Positions 41,969-50,748 of a stretch of 64,000 nt of DNA are shown one piece after another. The number at the start of each line of letters is the position of its first letter. The stretch's first letter is position 1. Below the pieces are notes generated by a model. The model worked only from the letters and a program-made list of their open reading frames with translations, was not told the origin of the DNA and did no database searches. The position numbers and the translations under genes were made by a program. The stretch is from Breoghania sp. L-A4 (GTDB lineage Bacteria > Pseudomonadota > Alphaproteobacteria > Rhizobiales > Stappiaceae). The stretch is from contig NZ_CP031841.1 of NCBI RefSeq assembly GCF_003432385.1, forward strand, positions 4,582,501-4,646,500, written 5' to 3'.

Positions 41969-42025
41969 CCGTTACAGACCCCGTTGGCCGCATGCGCGGG
42001 CAGCGACAAGCCCGGGCAAGACGCC

Positions 42026-42991
42026 ATGACCACGTATCACAGCAAGCTTCTCATCATCGGATCGGGCCCCGCGGGCTACACCGCGGCAATCTATGGCGCG
42101 CGCGCCATGCTGGAACCGACGCTGGTGTGCGGCATCCAGCCGGGCGGGCAGCTGACGATCACCACCGATGTGGAAAACTATCCCGGCTTCGCCGATCCCA
42201 TTCAGGGTCCGTGGCTGATGGAGCAGATGCAAAAGCAGGCCGAGAACGTCGGCACGAAGATCATCTACGACACCATCGTGGAGGCCGACGTGACCGCCAA
42301 GCCGGTCCGGCTCATCGGCGACAGCGGCGACGTCTACACCGCCGATGCGCTGGTGATCGCCACGGGCGCCCAGGCCAAGTGGCTCGGCATCGATACCGAA
42401 GAAAAGTTCAAGGGCCTCGGTGTCTCAGCGTGCGCCACCTGCGACGGGTTCTTTTACCGCGGCAAGAAGGTCATCGTGATCGGCGGCGGCAACACGGCCG
42501 TCGAGGAAGCGCTCTATCTCGCCAATCTGGCGGAGAGCGTCACACTGGTGCACCGCCGCGGCGAGTTGCGGTCCGAGAAGATCCTGCAGAACCGTCTATT
42601 CGCCAATCCGAAGATCAACGTGATCTGGGACAGCGCGCTTGAGGAAGTGCTCGGCGGCGGCCAGCCGATGGGCGTCACCGGCGCGCGGCTGAAGAACGTC
42701 AAGACCGGCGCCACCACCGACGTGGACGCCGAGGGCATCTTTATCGCCATCGGCCACGCGCCGGCGGTCGAACTGTTCAAGGACCAGGTCAAGCTGAAGC
42801 CGTCGGGCTACATCTGGACCGAGGGCGATTCCACGCGCACCTCGATCCCGGGCGTCTTCGCCGCCGGTGATGTGACCGATGAAGTCTATCGCCAGGCCGT
42901 CACGGCCGCCGGCATGGGCTGCATGGCGGCTTTGGAAGCGGAAAAATACGTGACGGCGCTGGAAACCGTCTCCGAGGAAGCAGCCGAGTAA
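42026..42991 (+). CDS. trxB: Thioredoxin-disulfide reductase
   Basis: NADPH-dependent flavoenzyme that reduces thioredoxin. 321 residues. FAD motif IIGSGPAGYTAAIYGARA, redox-active CATCDG near 143, NADPH motif VIGGGNTAVEEALYLA, and FAAGDVTDEVYRQAVTAAGMG. ATG at 42026 opens MTTYHSKLLIIG. The next gene is an lsrB-type LysR regulator, an arrangement kept in rhizobia. Confidence 0.96.
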   Translation: MTTYHSKLLIIGSGPAGYTAAIYGARAMLEPTLVCGIQPGGQLTITTDVENYPGFADPIQGPWLMEQMQKQAENVGTKIIYDTIVEADVTAKPVRLIGDSGDVYTADALVIATGAQAKWLGIDTEEKFKGLGVSACATCDGFFYRGKKVIVIGGGNTAVEEALYLANLAESVTLVHRRGELRSEKILQNRLFANPKINVIWDSALEEVLGGGQPMGVTGARLKNVKTGATTDVDAEGIFIAIGHAPAVELFKDQVKLKPSGYIWTEGDSTRTSIPGVFAAGDVTDEVYRQAVTAAGMGCMAALEAEKYVTALETVSEEAAE

Positions 42992-43064
42992 CCGGCTCTC
43001 ATATTGCTGCCGCGCGTGCCGGCCATCTCCTTGCGCTGGCGCGCCGACCAACCGGGGACCGGTG

Positions 43065-43961
43065 ATGGATTGGGATAAACTGCGCATCTTTCATGCGGCC
43101 GCCCAGGCCGGCAGCTTCACGCATGCCGGCGATACGCTGCACATGAGCCAGTCCGCCGTCAGCCGGCAGGTCTCCGCGCTCGAACAGGAGATCGGCGTCT
43201 CGCTGTTCTACCGGCACGCCAGAGGCCTGCTGCTGACCGAACAGGGCGAATTGCTCTACCGCACGGCGCAGGACGTGCTGCGCAAGCTCGAAGCCGTGCA
43301 GGCCCGGCTGACGGACAGCAAGGAAAAGCCCTCCGGCCTGCTGCGGGTCACCACGACCGTCGGTCTGGGCTCCACCTGGCTGACGTCACGGCTGAACGAA
43401 TTTGTCGAGCTGTATCCGGATGTCGAGTTGCAGATCATCCTCAACGACGACGAGCTGGACCTCACCATGCGCGAGGCCGATGTCGCCATTCGCCTGCGCC
43501 AGCCGGTGCAGCCCGACCTGATCCAGCGCAAGCTGTTCACGGTGCACTTTCATCTCTATGCCTCGCCCGCCTACCTGCAGCGCTTCGGCAGCCCCGCGAC
43601 CGTCGACGATCTCGACAGCCACAACCACCGCATCGTCATGTTCGGCGAGCCCGCCCCCGCCTATCTGCGCGAAATGAACTGGCTGGAAACCGCCGGCATG
43701 CCGGAAGGACAGCGGCGGCGAACCGCGCTGCGCGTCAACAATGTGGTCGCGATCAAACGCGCCATTCAACGCGGCATTGGCATCGGCATCCTGCCGGACT
43801 ATCTGATCGAGGCCGATTCTGGCCTGGTGCAGCTGATTCCCGAGGCCCAGGCGCCCAGTTTCGACACCTACTTCGTCTACCCGGCGGAACTGCGCAACAC
43901 CGCGCGCATCACCGCGTTCCGGGACTTTTTGCTGTCGAACGCCGAGCGCTGGACCTTCTGA
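43065..43961 (+). CDS. lsrB: LysR-type regulator, LsrB/VtlR-like
   Basis: 298 residues. The winged helix-turn-helix (LRIFHAAAQAGSFTHAGDTLHMSQSAVSRQVSALEQEIG across residues 6-45) is followed by a periplasmic-binding-protein-like effector domain (LLRVTTTVGLGSTWL onward). The position directly after trxB and directly before a small-RNA gene is the same as for LsrB in Sinorhizobium, and Brucella VtlR activates the sRNA AbcR2. A T-N11-A dyad stands at -65 of the sRNA promoter here. Orthology rests on synteny and overall likeness. ATG 43065 is preferred to the GTG just before it. Confidence 0.8.
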   Translation: MDWDKLRIFHAAAQAGSFTHAGDTLHMSQSAVSRQVSALEQEIGVSLFYRHARGLLLTEQGELLYRTAQDVLRKLEAVQARLTDSKEKPSGLLRVTTTVGLGSTWLTSRLNEFVELYPDVELQIILNDDELDLTMREADVAIRLRQPVQPDLIQRKLFTVHFHLYASPAYLQRFGSPATVDDLDSHNHRIVMFGEPAPAYLREMNWLETAGMPEGQRRRTALRVNNVVAIKRAIQRGIGIGILPDYLIEADSGLVQLIPEAQAPSFDTYFVYPAELRNTARITAFRDFLLSNAERWTF

Positions 43962-43990
43962 CGCTGCGGTTTCAGCAGCTCCCTTCACAT

Positions 43991-44005
43991 ATGCGAAAAT
44001 CGCAT
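43991..44005. promoter_or_regulatory. LysR-type T-N11-A box
   Basis: ATGCG-AAAAT-CGCAT is a perfect dyad containing T-N11-A, the LysR-family signature. Its centre (43998) is about 65 bases upstream of the predicted sRNA start, the classic activating position. Confidence 0.75.
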
Positions 44006-44027
44006 ACCAGCATTGCGTCCGAACTGC

Positions 44028-44056
44028 TTGTCTGGCGGGCACCGTTTGCGCATATA
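44028..44056 (+). promoter_or_regulatory. Sigma70 promoter of the AbcR-like sRNA
   Basis: TTGTCT (44028-44033), exactly 17 bases, then CATATA (44051-44056) followed by AG. Transcription should begin near 44062-44064. Confidence 0.65.
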
Positions 44057-44061
44057 AGCGC

Positions 44062-44196
44062 CAGCTGATCGTCAAATCGTTTGCAATCTCCTCCCGGCAA
44101 ACGACGAGGCAACCAGCTGTTCCCTCTGGAAGGTATTGCACCGCAAGCAATTGCGGTCAGAACTGCCGGGCTCCTCTGGAGTCCGGCTTCTTTTTT
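44062..44196 (+). ncRNA. abcR: AbcR-like (alpha-r15) trans-acting small RNA
   Basis: About 135 nt between a good promoter and a strong terminator, with no reading frame. Hairpin 1: TCGTTTGC pairs with GCAAACGA around the loop AATCTCCTCCCG, exposing CUCCUCC, a perfect anti-Shine-Dalgarno; outer CAGCTG arms can extend it. Hairpin 2: ACCGCAA pairs with TTGCGGT around GCAA. Hairpin 3 is the terminator. The size, the C/U-rich loop and the position just downstream of an lsrB-type gene match AbcR, the Hfq-dependent repressor of ABC-transporter mRNAs in rhizobia, Agrobacterium and Brucella. Only one copy is seen, whereas some relatives have two in tandem. Confidence 0.7.
44165..44196 (+). terminator. 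Terminator of the AbcR-like sRNA
   Basis: GCCGGGCTCC pairs with GGAGTCCGGC (10 bp with one G-U, 3-base loop TCT), followed by TTCTTTTTT. Confidence 0.88.
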
Positions 44197-44345
44197 GTCC
44201 AATCCCACTATTTGATGAAAAATTAAGCGCGCCCAGATTTTAATCTGCGCCTTGGCAATCTGACGGCCTGACAGAATGTCGCAGCCATGCGATTGCGGCA
44301 TGCCGATTGCCACGCCACACCCGGGCGGCGATCATCCGGCCGCGG

Positions 44346-45311
44346 TCACATGAAGAGCTTTTCGCCGTCGAGTCCCGCGTACATTCCGGCAACTTGCTCG
44401 CCATAGCCGTTGAACAGTTGCGTCGGCACAGTCTCATTCGTCCCCAGAATGCGTTCGCTTGCCTGGCTCCAGCGCGGATGCGGCACATCCGGATTCACGT
44501 TGGCCCAGAAACCGTATTCGCTCGGGCCGATCTTCTCCCAGAAGCTCTGCGGGCGCACATCGGTGAAGGTGAAGCGGACAATCGACTTGATGGACTTGAA
44601 GCCGTATTTCCACGGCAGGGCCAGGCGGAGCGGCGCGCCGAACTGCTTGGCGAGCGGCTTGCCGTAGGCGCCGGTGACGAGGAACGCCAGATCGTTGGTC
44701 GCCTCGGCCATGGTCACGGCTTCGGTATAAGGCCACGGATTCCAGGACTGGCGCTGGCCCGAGGCCACGTCGGGATTGAAGAAGGTTTCCATCGCCAGAT
44801 ATTTCGCGCCCGCCTTGGGGCTGGCGATGCGCACCAGATCGGCCAGCGCGAAACCGCTCCACGGAATGGCCATCGCCCAGGCCTCGACGCAGCGGTGCCG
44901 GTAGAGCCGCTCCTCAAGCGATACCCTGGCGAGCAGCTCGTCAATGCCGAGCGTCATCTCCTCATCGACCATGCCGTCGATGCGCACTTCCCACGGCCGG
45001 ATCGGCAGCTTCTGCGCGTAGGTGTAGATCTGCTTGTGCGAACCGAACTCGTAGAAATTGTTGTAGGTGGAATTGATCTCTTCCGGCGTCACCGCGCGGT
45101 CGAGGACGAAGGCCTCGTTGCGCTCGGCCGGATAGAGATGGGCGCTGGGATCGGTCTCCGCCCGGGCGCGACCCGGCAGCATGGCGCTTGTGGCGATCGA
45201 CGCGCCGAGGGCCGCCGTGCCCGAGAGGAACGCGCGCCGGTTGAGGAAAATGCCCTCCGGCGTTGCCTGGCTTTCGGGTATCTCCCAGCCCTGTCGGCGC
45301 TTGATCAGCAT
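44346..45311 (-). CDS. msrP: Protein-methionine-sulfoxide reductase catalytic subunit MsrP
   Basis: Periplasmic molybdoenzyme repairing oxidised methionine in envelope proteins. 321 residues. A twin-arginine signal (NRRAFLSGTAALGAS) and a sulfite-oxidase-type fold with the molybdenum-ligating Cys in RHRCVEAWAMAIPWSG. PWKYGFKSIKSI and EYGFWANVNP are family signatures. ATG at 45311 (MLIKRRQGWEIPES) is the usual start. The haem-bearing membrane partner MsrQ is not next to it on either side, which is unusual. A four-unit 22-bp repeat lies upstream. Confidence 0.93.
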   Translation of the reverse strand: MLIKRRQGWEIPESQATPEGIFLNRRAFLSGTAALGASIATSAMLPGRARAETDPSAHLYPAERNEAFVLDRAVTPEEINSTYNNFYEFGSHKQIYTYAQKLPIRPWEVRIDGMVDEEMTLGIDELLARVSLEERLYRHRCVEAWAMAIPWSGFALADLVRIASPKAGAKYLAMETFFNPDVASGQRQSWNPWPYTEAVTMAEATNDLAFLVTGAYGKPLAKQFGAPLRLALPWKYGFKSIKSIVRFTFTDVRPQSFWEKIGPSEYGFWANVNPDVPHPRWSQASERILGTNETVPTQLFNGYGEQVAGMYAGLDGEKLFM

Positions 45312-45371
45312 GGTCTTCTCCCGAGTCCGTTCCAGTCTCAAGTACAGCTAGAACGGGCCCGGCACACATTC

Positions 45372-45459
45372 AAATCACCTCTGTGTCATGGGCAAATCAC
45401 TGCCGTGTCATGGGCAAATCACCTCCGTTTTATGGGTAGTCATCTCCGTGTCATAGACA
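45372..45459. repeat. Four tandem 22-bp repeats between the EF-G-like gene and msrP
   Basis: Units at 45372, 45394, 45416 and 45438, consensus AAATCACCTCYGTGTCATGGGC, end to end with no gaps. On the - strand, the sense strand of both neighbours, the units give up to three ATG-ACA-CRG-NRG-TGA mini-frames, each preceded by GAGGTGA or a variant of it. The array fills nearly the whole gap after the EF-G-like stop. Confidence 0.9.
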
Positions 45460-45467
45460 CCCCGCGC

Positions 45468-47536
45468 TCACGCTGCGCGGCGTCCGTATTTCATCAGCAC
45501 CTGATCGGCCAGCTTTCCCGTCAGTTCGTTCAGATGATCGAAGCGTTTGGTGTAGGTGCCGACACCGGCGGTCGCCGACCGCAGCTCGACAATCAGGTCC
45601 TGCAGCTCGGCCTCCGGCATCATCGCCCGCACGCTGTCCCAGCCCGGCCAACCGTCGCGCGCGTCAAACCCCATGATCTGACCGCGGCGGCTGGAGACGA
45701 TCGCGTTGATCCGGGCGGTCGCCTCCGAGGGGCAATGGATACAGACCTCCGAAATCGGCTCCAGCAGCACCGGCTTGCAGCCGCCCATGCCTTCCCGCAT
45801 GCCCAGTTGCGCTGCCATCTTGAAGGCCTGGTCGGAACTGTCGACCGAATGATACGAGCCGTCGACGAGCGTCACCGCCACATCGACCACCGGGAAGCCC
45901 AGCGGCCCGCTCTTGAGATACTCGCGCACGCCCTGCTCGACGGAGGAAATATATTGCTTGGGCACCACGCCGCCGGTGATCGTCTCGGCGAACTGAATGC
46001 CCTCGCCACGCAGCAGCGGCCGGATCTCCAAAGCCACGTCGCCGAACTGGCCATGACCGCCGGACTGCTTCTTGTGGCGGCCGCGCGCGGAAGCGCCCGC
46101 GCGGATCGTCTCGCGGTAAGAGACCTGCGGCGGCGCCGTATCCACGGAGATGGCGTATTTTCCGGTCAGCCGCTCCAGCGCCACGCGGAGGTGCATTTCC
46201 CCCTGCCCCTCCAGAAGCGTCTCGCCGGTGTCCTGCAGCTGGGTGACGCGGATGGAGGGATCCTCCTCGACCACCTTTGACAGCGCCGCCGACAGTTTCA
46301 CCTCGTCCTTGCGCTCGACCGGGGACACGGCCATGCCCAGCACCGGCTCGGGCGGCTGCAGCGCGATCAGATTCTCCGCAAACGGCGCGTCCACCGCAAG
46401 CGTGTCGCCGGTCTGCACCGTATCGAGACGCCCGAACGCCACGGTCTCGCCGGCGTGAGCCGCGCCGCGCTTGAGCGCCTGGGTGCCCATCACGCGAAAC
46501 AGTCCCGAGATGCGATTTTCCTCGCCGCTGGTGCGCAGCAGAACCGAGCCGTCGCCCGCCTCGCCTGAAAGCACCCGGCCGACGGAGAGTTTGCCGCCGT
46601 GCGTCGTGTGGATGGTCTTGAGCACCTGCACCACGGTGCCTTGCGCCTCGCCGGCGCCGAGCCGCGCCCGCGTCTCCACGATGGACGGCGACTCGTGCCG
46701 CAAGGCCTTCAGCAGCCTCAGAATGCCGTTGCCGTTCTCCGCCGAGCCGATGAACACCGGGCAGATCAGTCCCTGGCGCAGTTCGGCCGCCAGATCCGCG
46801 AACACCGCGTCGGGTTCCGGCGGAATGTCCTCCAGCAGTTGCTCCATCAGGGCGTCGTCATAATCGGCCACCGTTTCCAGCATCTCGAAGCGCGCGTCCA
46901 GCTCGCGGCTCTTCTCCGCGTCCGGGATCTGCACAATCTCGCTTTCCGCGTGGTGCTGGTAGACGTGGGCGCGTTCCAGCGCCAGATCGATGAAGCCCGT
47001 CGCCACGCCGTCCTTCCAGATCGGGATCTGGCGCAGCACGAGCGGAATGCTGGATGCCGGCTGCAGCATTTCCAGCACGGCGCGCACGCCCTTGTCCGCC
47101 TTGTCGATCTTGTTGAGAAACAGCATCCGCGGAATGCCGCGGTCTTCCAGCGTCTTCATGATCACCTGAAGCGCGGGCACCTTGCGTTCGTCGGCTTCGG
47201 CCACCACCACGGCGACATCCGCGCCACCCAGGATGCCCTGCGACTCGAACAGGAACTCCACCGAGCCGGGACAGTCGATGAAGGTGTAGGCATCACCCAT
47301 GAAATCGGTTTCGGCGATATTCGCCTCCACGCTCATCGTATGGGCGCGGGCTTCCGGCGTCGCGTCACCGAGCGTGTTGCCCTCCGCCACCCGGCCCTGC
47401 CTGGCTATGGCCCCGTGCGCGCCAGAATGGCCTCGAGCAGCGACGTCTTGCCGCTGGCGAAAGGTCCAACGAGCGCTACGCACCGGGGCCCGGCCTCTCT
47501 GCCATGGTCGGTGTCTTTGCCTTGGTCGTCTCCCAT
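45468..47536 (-). CDS. Elongation factor G-like GTPase, one frameshift
   Basis: About 689 residues when read across the shift, belonging to the EF-G-like group separate from the main translocase. G1 (VALVGPFASGKTSLLEA), G3 (FIDCPGSVEF) and G4 (LFLNKIDKADKG) GTP-binding motifs, then domains II-V (e.g. KQSGGHGQFGDVALEI). A main fusA would lie near the str operon, so this is probably an accessory paralogue of unknown role. ATG 47536 has GGGAGAG upstream. One base is missing in the CCCC run at + strand 47411-47414, right after LARTG, which would otherwise stop translation after about 42 residues. I favour a sequencing error. Confidence 0.85.
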
Positions 47537-47836
47537 GATGATCTCTCCCGCTGTGTGCTCGGCATGCTGCGCCCGATGGCCGTGCGATGTACGGCTGCGG
47601 GAAGCGCCGATAGGGCTTTATCGTCTCAAGCAACGAGACATCACGCAAGGGAAACTCGCGCCGCACTGCGGCATCCGGGGCGATGCGCCAACGGCCAAAC
47701 CCACCGCGCGCGGCACGGGGCGGAACCAATACGGTTGGCGGAAGACAGAAAGGTGCCGCGGGGTTAGAACAGCCTTGCGGCGTTCGGCCGGGGACATCGT
47801 TCCAGAGGCCGACCGCGGATTCGACGGCGGGACTCG
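47537..47836. other. Divergent intergenic region
   Basis: 300 bases between the EF-G-like gene and the adenylate-forming enzyme gene. A small GTCTC-N7-GAGAC hairpin lies near 47621-47640. No clear promoter or gene seen. Confidence 0.4.
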
Positions 47837-49132
47837 ATGAGCGACACGACGCTTGAGCATTTCACCGCGACATTCGCGACCACCGAGCGGCTGTCGCCAG
47901 GCGATATGGCGCGCTATCGCGGCCGGGCGCTGGAGCGGCTGGCGCGGCACGCGCGCGCGCAGGTTCCATTCTATCGCGCGCGGCTGGATGCGCTGTTCGA
48001 TTCCGCGGACCGGTTCGTACCCGAAGCCTGGCGCGAGGTGCCCATCTTCACCCGGCCACAGGCGCAGCAGCAGGTCGACGCCTTGCGCGCGGCGCGCGTG
48101 CCGGAGCAGGCGGGTGCCACGGTCGAGGGCCAGACCTCGGGTTCCACCGGCATGTCGTTCCACCACGCCCGCAGCGCGCTCGCCGACCTTGCCTCCAACG
48201 CCATGACCACCCGGCTGCACCGCTGGCACGGCCTTGACTTCGACAAGCGGCTGGCGCGCATCACCATCGACTGGAGCGGCCGCGCGGTGCTTCCCGACGG
48301 CCTGTGTGGCGGACCGTGGAGCCGAGAGGGGACGGGCGAGGGTTGGCATCTGGGCATCGAGGGCAGCGACGCGGCGCAACAGGCGGCGTGGCTGCGGCGT
48401 GTCGCGCCGAGTTATCTGTTGAGCTATCCGACTGCGGCGCTGGCAATCCTGCGCGCCGCCGCCGAACAGGGGCCGCCGCTTCCACTGGAGGCGGTGCTGA
48501 CCACGGGCGAAGTGATCGGCGACGACACGCGCCGGGAGATTGCGGGACTGTCGGGCGGCCGCGTCGTCGATGCCTACGGCACCCAGGAACTCGGTCAAAT
48601 CGCCGGGCAATGCCCGCAGGCGCCGCACTATCACGTGTGTGCGGAAAGCCAGTTCGTCGAGATCGTCGACGCGGCGGGCGATCCGGTGCCGGCCGGCGCG
48701 CCCGGGCGGCTGGTGGTGACCAGCTTCTACAATTTCGCCATGCCGTTCATCCGCTACGACACCGGCGACTTGGCCACCGCCGGTGCCGCGTCCTGCGTCT
48801 GCGGCCGCACCCTGCCGACGATCGCGCGGATACTCGGCCGGCAGCGGCACATGTTCACCTTTCCCGGCGGCCGCAGCATCTGGCCGCAGGCATCCTCGGT
48901 GGAGATGCTGCGTCACGTGCCGAGCCGGCAATTCCAGATCGCCCAGACGGCGCCGCTTGCGGTCGAATACCGCTATGTTCCGCAACAGCCGGGACAGTCC
49001 GAGGACCGGGCGGCACTGGCCGCCTATCTGCGTCGGCAGTTCGACCCGCGGATCGACGTCAGCTTCCGACCGTGCGAGACCATCGCGCGTTTGCCGGGTG
49101 GAAAATACCAGGAATATGTGCGGGATTTTTGA
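47837..49132 (+). CDS. PaaK-like adenylate-forming enzyme (phenylacetate-CoA ligase family)
   Basis: 431 residues. The P-loop-like TSGSTGMSFHHA segment, VVDAYGTQELGQIA (acyl-adenylate motif), RLVVTSFYNFAMPFIRYDTGDL, and a C-terminal ARLPGGKYQEYVRDF are those of PaaK/CapK-type enzymes. These activate a carboxylic acid with ATP, to CoA or another acceptor; the substrate is unknown. No phenylacetate genes are nearby. It is monocistronic and converges on the outer-membrane protein gene. Confidence 0.82.
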   Translation: MSDTTLEHFTATFATTERLSPGDMARYRGRALERLARHARAQVPFYRARLDALFDSADRFVPEAWREVPIFTRPQAQQQVDALRAARVPEQAGATVEGQTSGSTGMSFHHARSALADLASNAMTTRLHRWHGLDFDKRLARITIDWSGRAVLPDGLCGGPWSREGTGEGWHLGIEGSDAAQQAAWLRRVAPSYLLSYPTAALAILRAAAEQGPPLPLEAVLTTGEVIGDDTRREIAGLSGGRVVDAYGTQELGQIAGQCPQAPHYHVCAESQFVEIVDAAGDPVPAGAPGRLVVTSFYNFAMPFIRYDTGDLATAGAASCVCGRTLPTIARILGRQRHMFTFPGGRSIWPQASSVEMLRHVPSRQFQIAQTAPLAVEYRYVPQQPGQSEDRAALAAYLRRQFDPRIDVSFRPCETIARLPGGKYQEYVRDF

Positions 49133-49244
49133 GGCGGGTCGAGACGGGCGCGAAACACCGGTTGTTCCGATGGATTCAAAAACGCGCTCCGAGCGTCGTC
49201 AGAGCGACGATCACGGCCCAACTGCCGCTCTCGAGGCGGACGGC

Positions 49245-50075
49245 CTATTCCGGAGTGATTATCACGCAGGTGCCGTCGATGATCATGTTCGGCGGGTCGC
49301 AGGAGGAGCCCCGCTGGTCGGACAGGCCGAACAGATCGTCGATCAGCTGGGTGCCGTTGGGATCATCCTCGCGGTGGCGCCGGATCAGCGACTTGTCGTC
49401 GCCGAGGTAGATCCGCAGGCCGGCGAACACGGACCACAGGCGGGTATCGGAGACGCGGCCGTCGCCGAACAGCGACAGGCCGTGAACCCGGTCGTTGGGC
49501 ACCTGCCATTCGAAGCCGGCGGCCGCGACGTTGATCTCGTTGACATAGCGGTAGCCGGCATAGAGGCGCAAATCGTCGACCGGATAGAACGCCAGGTTGG
49601 CGGAACCGTAGAAATCGGTGTCGGCATCGCCGAATTCGACGCCCGCCAGGCCTTCCAGCGACACCCGGTTGAAATAGAACTCGCCCTCGGCGGCAACGTG
49701 GCCGACGTCGAAATCGACACGGTTGTTCTTCAGATAGGAAGCATAGACGCCGAGGAGCGCGCGGTCCGGATCGCGCCAGAAGGCATGGCCGGCGACGCCG
49801 CCGAAACCGGATCCGGCGCCACCGCCAATACCGTCGAGCTGGAAGCCGAAGGCATGTCCAAGCGGCACGCTGACGGAGCCAAGCCCGAACGCCAGCGCGT
49901 CGTCATCGAAGATGCCGAAGCCGCCGGCGATTTTGCCGTTGATCTCGGAAACAGCCGGACGCGTGCCGGCGCCGAAAGCCGCGTCGGAATAATCGGCCGC
50001 GAAACCGGGCACAGCGGCAATCAGCCAGCCGCCGGACAAGGCGGTGCACATGAACCATTTCGATCGGTCTACCAT
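49245..50075 (-). CDS. Putative outer-membrane beta-barrel protein
   Basis: 276 residues. A signal peptide (TALSGGWLIAAVPGFA, cleavage near AADYS) is followed by Gly/aromatic-rich alternating strands (GGFGIFDDDALAFGLG, LAFYPVDDLRLYAGYRYV, WSVFAGLRIYLGDD). A C-terminal tail has two Cys (GSSCDPPNMIIDGTC). The layout fits a small barrel exposed at the surface, but no named family is recognised. ATG 50075 has GGAGG at good spacing. Five tandem GTAAN pentamers lie 56-80 bases upstream. Confidence 0.65.
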   Translation of the reverse strand: MVDRSKWFMCTALSGGWLIAAVPGFAADYSDAAFGAGTRPAVSEINGKIAGGFGIFDDDALAFGLGSVSVPLGHAFGFQLDGIGGGAGSGFGGVAGHAFWRDPDRALLGVYASYLKNNRVDFDVGHVAAEGEFYFNRVSLEGLAGVEFGDADTDFYGSANLAFYPVDDLRLYAGYRYVNEINVAAAGFEWQVPNDRVHGLSLFGDGRVSDTRLWSVFAGLRIYLGDDKSLIRRHREDDPNGTQLIDDLFGLSDQRGSSCDPPNMIIDGTCVIITPE

Positions 50076-50130
50076 GCCAAGCCTCCGTCGTTGCTCCGTG
50101 CATGGTTCCACGAAGTCCCGGCCTGGCGAA

Positions 50131-50155
50131 GTAACATTACGTAAGGTAAGGTAAA
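50131..50155. repeat. Five tandem pentamers (GTAAN) upstream of the barrel protein gene
   Basis: GTAAC-ATTAC-GTAAG-GTAAG-GTAAA, head to tail, 25 bases. It falls where the promoter of the gene starting at 50075 should be. Confidence 0.75.
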
Positions 50156-50199
50156 TCCATCAAACGTGTTGCGGATCGATCACAAGCGCAACGGCCCGC

Positions 50200-50670
50200 T
50201 CAGTTGAATGACCGCAATTCCAGCTCCGCGATCCCGGCGGCAAGATTGAGTCCGGTCTGAGTCTGGAGGCTGACAGGCTGTAGCGCGAAGGAGCTTTCGC
50301 TGCCGCCGACAAGCACATTGGCGCCGGCTCCGACGCCGAGCGTCGCCTGCGCCGACACGCCGACATAATCGCCAGCCAGCGCACCGGTGGGCACATCCTC
50401 GCTTGGCGCCAGCACGACCCAGCGGATCACGCCGTTTTCGGTTGACCCAAGCTCGATTCCGACGCGCCGGATCTGACCGAAATAGACGTCCGCGGGAGCA
50501 TCCTCGCCACGCAGAAAATTGCACGACAGATCCTTGGCCGACGACAGAACGGTCGTCTGACCGCTCTTCACCGCGCAATCCAGTACGCCGATTTTCACAT
50601 GTGTCTGCGCGACGGCAGGCGCACTGGCAAAAACCAGCGCGCCTGCCAGGAATGTTCGAATCATACGCAT
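50200..50670 (-). CDS. DUF992 family secreted protein (copy 1)
   Basis: 156 residues. Signal peptide MRMIRTFLAGALVFASAPAVA, then VKIGVLDCAVKSGQ, DLSCNFLRGEDAPADVYFG, GDYVGVSAQATLGVGAGANVLVGG and a C-terminal LQTQTGLNLAAGIAELEL. This is the DUF992 pattern (two Cys, Gly-rich beta structure). Function unknown, probably periplasmic or outer-membrane associated. It is a paralogue of the next gene upstream at 50749, same strand, 78 bases away. Confidence 0.88.
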   Translation of the reverse strand: MRMIRTFLAGALVFASAPAVAQTHVKIGVLDCAVKSGQTTVLSSAKDLSCNFLRGEDAPADVYFGQIRRVGIELGSTENGVIRWVVLAPSEDVPTGALAGDYVGVSAQATLGVGAGANVLVGGSESSFALQPVSLQTQTGLNLAAGIAELELRSFN

Positions 50671-50748
50671 CGGAGGAACCCTCTTGTCATCGTCGCAGTG
50701 CCTCCGGCGCGTTCCGTGCTCGTGTTTCAAGCGGCCGCGCCAGGGCGA

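Noticed and set aside
44062-44196. 6S RNA
   Set aside because: The size would fit, but the fold is a row of hairpins with an anti-Shine-Dalgarno loop, not a long rod with a central bubble. The lsrB context favours AbcR.
45372-45459. CRISPR array
   Set aside because: The 22-base units abut directly with no spacers, and no cas gene is present.
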